Assembly (NCBI RefSeq): GCF_010747415.1 | Contig: NZ_JAAGNZ010000006.1 | Coordinates: forward strand, 28,290-92,289 | DNA: 64,000 nt | Direction of reading: 5' to 3' | Origin: Spirosoma agri | GTDB lineage: Bacteria > Bacteroidota > Bacteroidia > Cytophagales > Spirosomataceae | Shown: positions 62,188 through 64,000 of the stretch, one piece after another | Layout of the letters: the number at the start of each line of letters is the position of its first letter | How positions within the stretch are numbered: position 1 is the stretch's first letter | Position numbers and translations under genes: made by a program | Notes under the pieces: model-generated | Database searches by the model: none | Told to the model about the DNA's origin: nothing | What the model saw: only the letters and a program-made list of their open reading frames with translations

Positions 62188-62406
62188 ATGGTTCCTATAT
62201 TTTTACAGAAACGCCGACCTGGTGGCCAGGTTGCCCGGTTACTTGTGACCCTATTTATTCTCGTGTTTGCTGTTGGCTTTTCGTTACTCCTTTCGCTGGT
62301 AGTCGTCGAACGCAGTTTCAGCCGGGATACTAAGTTGATCCTGATAACGATTGTTTTAGTTTTAACGATGCCAATACTTGGCCTTTTTGAACGACTTAGG
62401 CGATAG
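62188..62406 (+). CDS. small membrane protein
   Basis: A 72-residue protein with two membrane segments (about 17-41 and 49-66) and basic ends. It is the last gene of the transfer operon, 23 bases after the lipoprotein gene. No family recognised. Confidence 0.6.
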   Translation: MVPIFLQKRRPGGQVARLLVTLFILVFAVGFSLLLSLVVVERSFSRDTKLILITIVLVLTMPILGLFERLRR

Positions 62407-62762
62407 GGAAGATTTGTCTGAAGCTCTTTACAAGTTGGGCAATTGTACTGAACTTAGTAGTATCAGATACAGTATATTTCGTGCTATAATATAGGGTAAT
62501 TTGTAAACTTGTTAATATGTAAAATGATAAACAAATTAACAAGTTCACAAATTGACAAGTTTACAAAGATTTTACATTTTAGTATAATACTGGGTAGTTT
62601 TGGGGATAGGGGAAAAAATCTTCATTTGCCTCAAACAATGCAAAAGGCCATTGCACAAATAGAGCCTTATTTGAGAATCAATAATTAATTCATTCAACAC
62701 AAAATGAGAGATTTACGCAATATTTTTGCTGACTATACCTCTATACTAGCCATTTTTGTTGT
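62407..62762. other. intergenic region with parA-like repeats
   Basis: About 355 AT-rich bases with no gene. The centre has the repeat cluster at 62498-62567 listed separately. The promoter of the isochorismatase-type gene should lie in the last 150 bases. Confidence 0.5.
62498..62567. repeat. repeat cluster related to the parA upstream region
   Basis: Contains a 17-bp inverted repeat with one mismatch (62500-62516 and 62551-62567) and two tandem 16-base units (62531-62546, 62547-62562). The first 25 bases (AATTTGTAAACTTGT...) match the block at 48804-48829 almost exactly, and the 12-mer TTGTAAACTTGT is identical at 48597 and 62501. The two clusters bracket the parA-to-62406 gene set. Likely binding sites for the RHH protein or another element-encoded DNA-binding protein. 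Confidence 0.75.
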
Positions 62763-63290
62763 ATGCCTAAAATAGCATTACTGATTATCGATATGCAAGT
62801 GGGAGCTTTAGAATGGGAAAACCCACCTTTTTATCAAATGGGCATCCTCGTTCAGCGGTTGAAACAAGTACTTGACAAAGCCAGGACAGCAGGCATCGCC
62901 GTTTTCTTTGCCCAACACCACAACCCAACTGGGTTTCCTGCGTATGGCAGCCGAGAATGGGAACTGATTGCTGAAATGACTCCTCAACCCCAGGAAGTCG
63001 TCATTCATAAAACGACCCCAGACCCATTTCTTAATACCTCGTTGGACCACCAATTAAGCCAGTTAGGCGTTACTCAACTGGTGGTTGGTGGCATTCAAAC
63101 CGCTGACTGCATTGATACCGCCTGTAGGCGAGCGTTTAGTCTTGGTTACCAAGTCGTCTTATTAAAAGATGGCCATACTACGTTCGATTCTTCCATCTTG
63201 AGCGCACGGCAAATTATCGATCACCATAATCAAGTAATGGCAGATTGGTTCGCAACGGTCGTAGACACAGAAGCGGTCGAATTTAAGTAA
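62763..63290 (+). CDS. isochorismatase-like cysteine hydrolase
   Basis: A 175-residue isochorismatase family hydrolase. The catalytic triad is visible: D10 in LLIIDMQ, K83 in VIHKTTPDPF and C116 in GGIQTADCIDTACRRAF. Members hydrolyse amide or vinyl ether bonds (nicotinamidase-like and related). It lies past the transfer operon and the repeat cluster; whether it belongs to the element is unclear. Substrate unknown. Confidence 0.9.
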   Translation: MPKIALLIIDMQVGALEWENPPFYQMGILVQRLKQVLDKARTAGIAVFFAQHHNPTGFPAYGSREWELIAEMTPQPQEVVIHKTTPDPFLNTSLDHQLSQLGVTQLVVGGIQTADCIDTACRRAFSLGYQVVLLKDGHTTFDSSILSARQIIDHHNQVMADWFATVVDTEAVEFK

Positions 63291-63629
63291 TGGCTATCGA
63301 TACAGTAATCGCTCTTCTACTATTCAAACTATTTAGTTTGACAGGCTTTTATTTTTGCAACAGCCACCTATTGTATGTTAAGATAGTTTCGCAATATAAG
63401 CGCAGTAAGGTTAGTGACTTTATATGAGTTGACTGGCTTTCGCGTGCGCCCCATCAGATTCGTTTCTCAAAGGATTTTTCTTCACCAACACGTGGCTACT
63501 CTGTCCTTTTAAACGCCTGATTCAGGAGCAAGTAAACCTCCCTCGTCTCAATCAGGAGCGTTTTTTCAGACGCGGAAATGACGGCATTCCAGGCCAGGTT
63601 ATGTGCGCACACCTTCATTTCCCTTGACC
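63291..63629. other. intergenic region
   Basis: About 340 bases between convergent genes. No gene, clear terminator or attachment-type repeat was recognised. Confidence 0.4.
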
Positions 63630-63815
63630 TTAGGAATTTTCCTCTCGAACAGTATCAAGTATTTCCTCCGCCAGCCTTTGAATCCGCTGCTCAATAACTT
63701 GTAAAGGCTGTCCTGTTTCTTTAGCGATCCGCTCGGCTTCAAGCTGTTCAAGCACCCGTAAATGGGCTTGCGTTACTAACAGCAACTCCTTTAATTCAAG
63801 TATATCCAGGTGCAT
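63630..63815 (-). CDS. small coiled-coil hypothetical protein
   Basis: A 61-residue, highly charged, all-helical protein (LDILELKELLLVTQAHLRVL...). Heptad-like Leu spacing suggests a coiled coil or a small dimeric regulator. No family recognised. Confidence 0.5.
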   Translation of the reverse strand: MHLDILELKELLLVTQAHLRVLEQLEAERIAKETGQPLQVIEQRIQRLAEEILDTVREENS

Positions 63816-63850
63816 TTTCGGATGGTTAAGTTTACAGGTGGTAAGTTAAC

Positions 63851-64000
63851 ATGAATGCTCATTCGTCTCAGGTTGGAGCGTATTACGAGATTAAGGCAAA
63901 TGTTATTTATCTGCTTACCCCTCGTCTACATGGCTGTCTAAACCACTATTCATACCGCAAAGCCCGCACTGGATTCGTACGAGCCAGCCGGATCGCATGA
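63851..64000 (+). CDS. short open frame at the window edge
   Basis: A 49-residue frame that ends with a TGA at the last base of the window. It has no recognised motif and may be chance; it is divergent from the coiled-coil gene. Reported because nothing else occupies this stretch. Confidence 0.2.
   Translation: MNAHSSQVGAYYEIKANVIYLLTPRLHGCLNHYSYRKARTGFVRASRIA

Noticed and set aside
1..64000. tRNA, rRNA or insertion sequence
   Set aside because: No cloverleaf-like T-loop context, rRNA signature or transposase motif was noticed on reading; a dedicated scan was not possible.

Overview
The window looks like a Bacteroidota genome, probably order Cytophagales and plausibly a Spirosoma-like genus. 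The evidence is a CTnDOT-type conjugation gene set (TraE/F/G/J/K/M/N/O/Q families), RHH MobA plus MOBP relaxase, LytTR signalling, DUF3945/DUF4942/SH3-fold accessory proteins, and promoters resembling the Bacteroidota -7 box TAnnTTTG. The genus is an inference. No rRNA, tRNA, integrase, transposase or CRISPR array was seen.

Layout. (1) 1-7374 is a defence cluster. It holds a large protein resembling DISARM DrmE (cut by the left edge) directly behind a 5-methylcytosine methyltransferase, a three-gene operon with a Vsr endonuclease, and an AbiEi/AbiEii type IV toxin-antitoxin pair preceded by a perfect 42-bp palindrome. (2) 7741-28982 is an oxidoreductase region. It has two complete PaoABC-type periplasmic molybdenum aldehyde oxidoreductase operons, one PaoD/XdhC maturation factor, two AraC regulators, an aldo/keto reductase, a carboxylesterase, an SDR, a PQQ-type sugar dehydrogenase lipoprotein, a cyclophilin-like lipoprotein, an outer-membrane-like protein, a hexapeptide acetyltransferase, a cupin and a carboxymuconolactone-decarboxylase-like protein. 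Three promoters (pao1, paoD, pao2) share a strictly spaced element, so they are probably one regulon. (3) 29256-36964 is a leftward block of mostly small unknown genes with an adenine methyltransferase and a RecB-like exonuclease. (4) 37162-40419 is a GNAT / histidine kinase / LytTR regulator cassette with tandem 21-bp repeats in front. (5) 40466-48416 (leftward) and 48863-62406 (rightward) form the conjugation module: toprim protein, DUF3945 protein, XRE regulator, coupling ATPase, relaxase and MobA on one side; ParA, RHH protein and the T4SS operon on the other. They diverge from a repeat-rich intergenic region (48417-48862) that probably holds oriT and/or a partition or operator site. A closely related repeat lies at 62498-62567, just past the end of the transfer operon.

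How it fits together. Regions 3-5 read as most of a conjugative element, either an ICE or a plasmid; without an integrase or replication gene in view these cannot be separated. Regions 1-2 could be chromosomal or cargo. The pao region would oxidise aldehydes in the periplasm, with ester hydrolysis and aldehyde/ketone reduction by neighbours, under AraC-type control. Many start sites were moved downstream to an ATG that fits a signal peptide, a family N-terminus or a translational overlap; traG is best read from a GTG.
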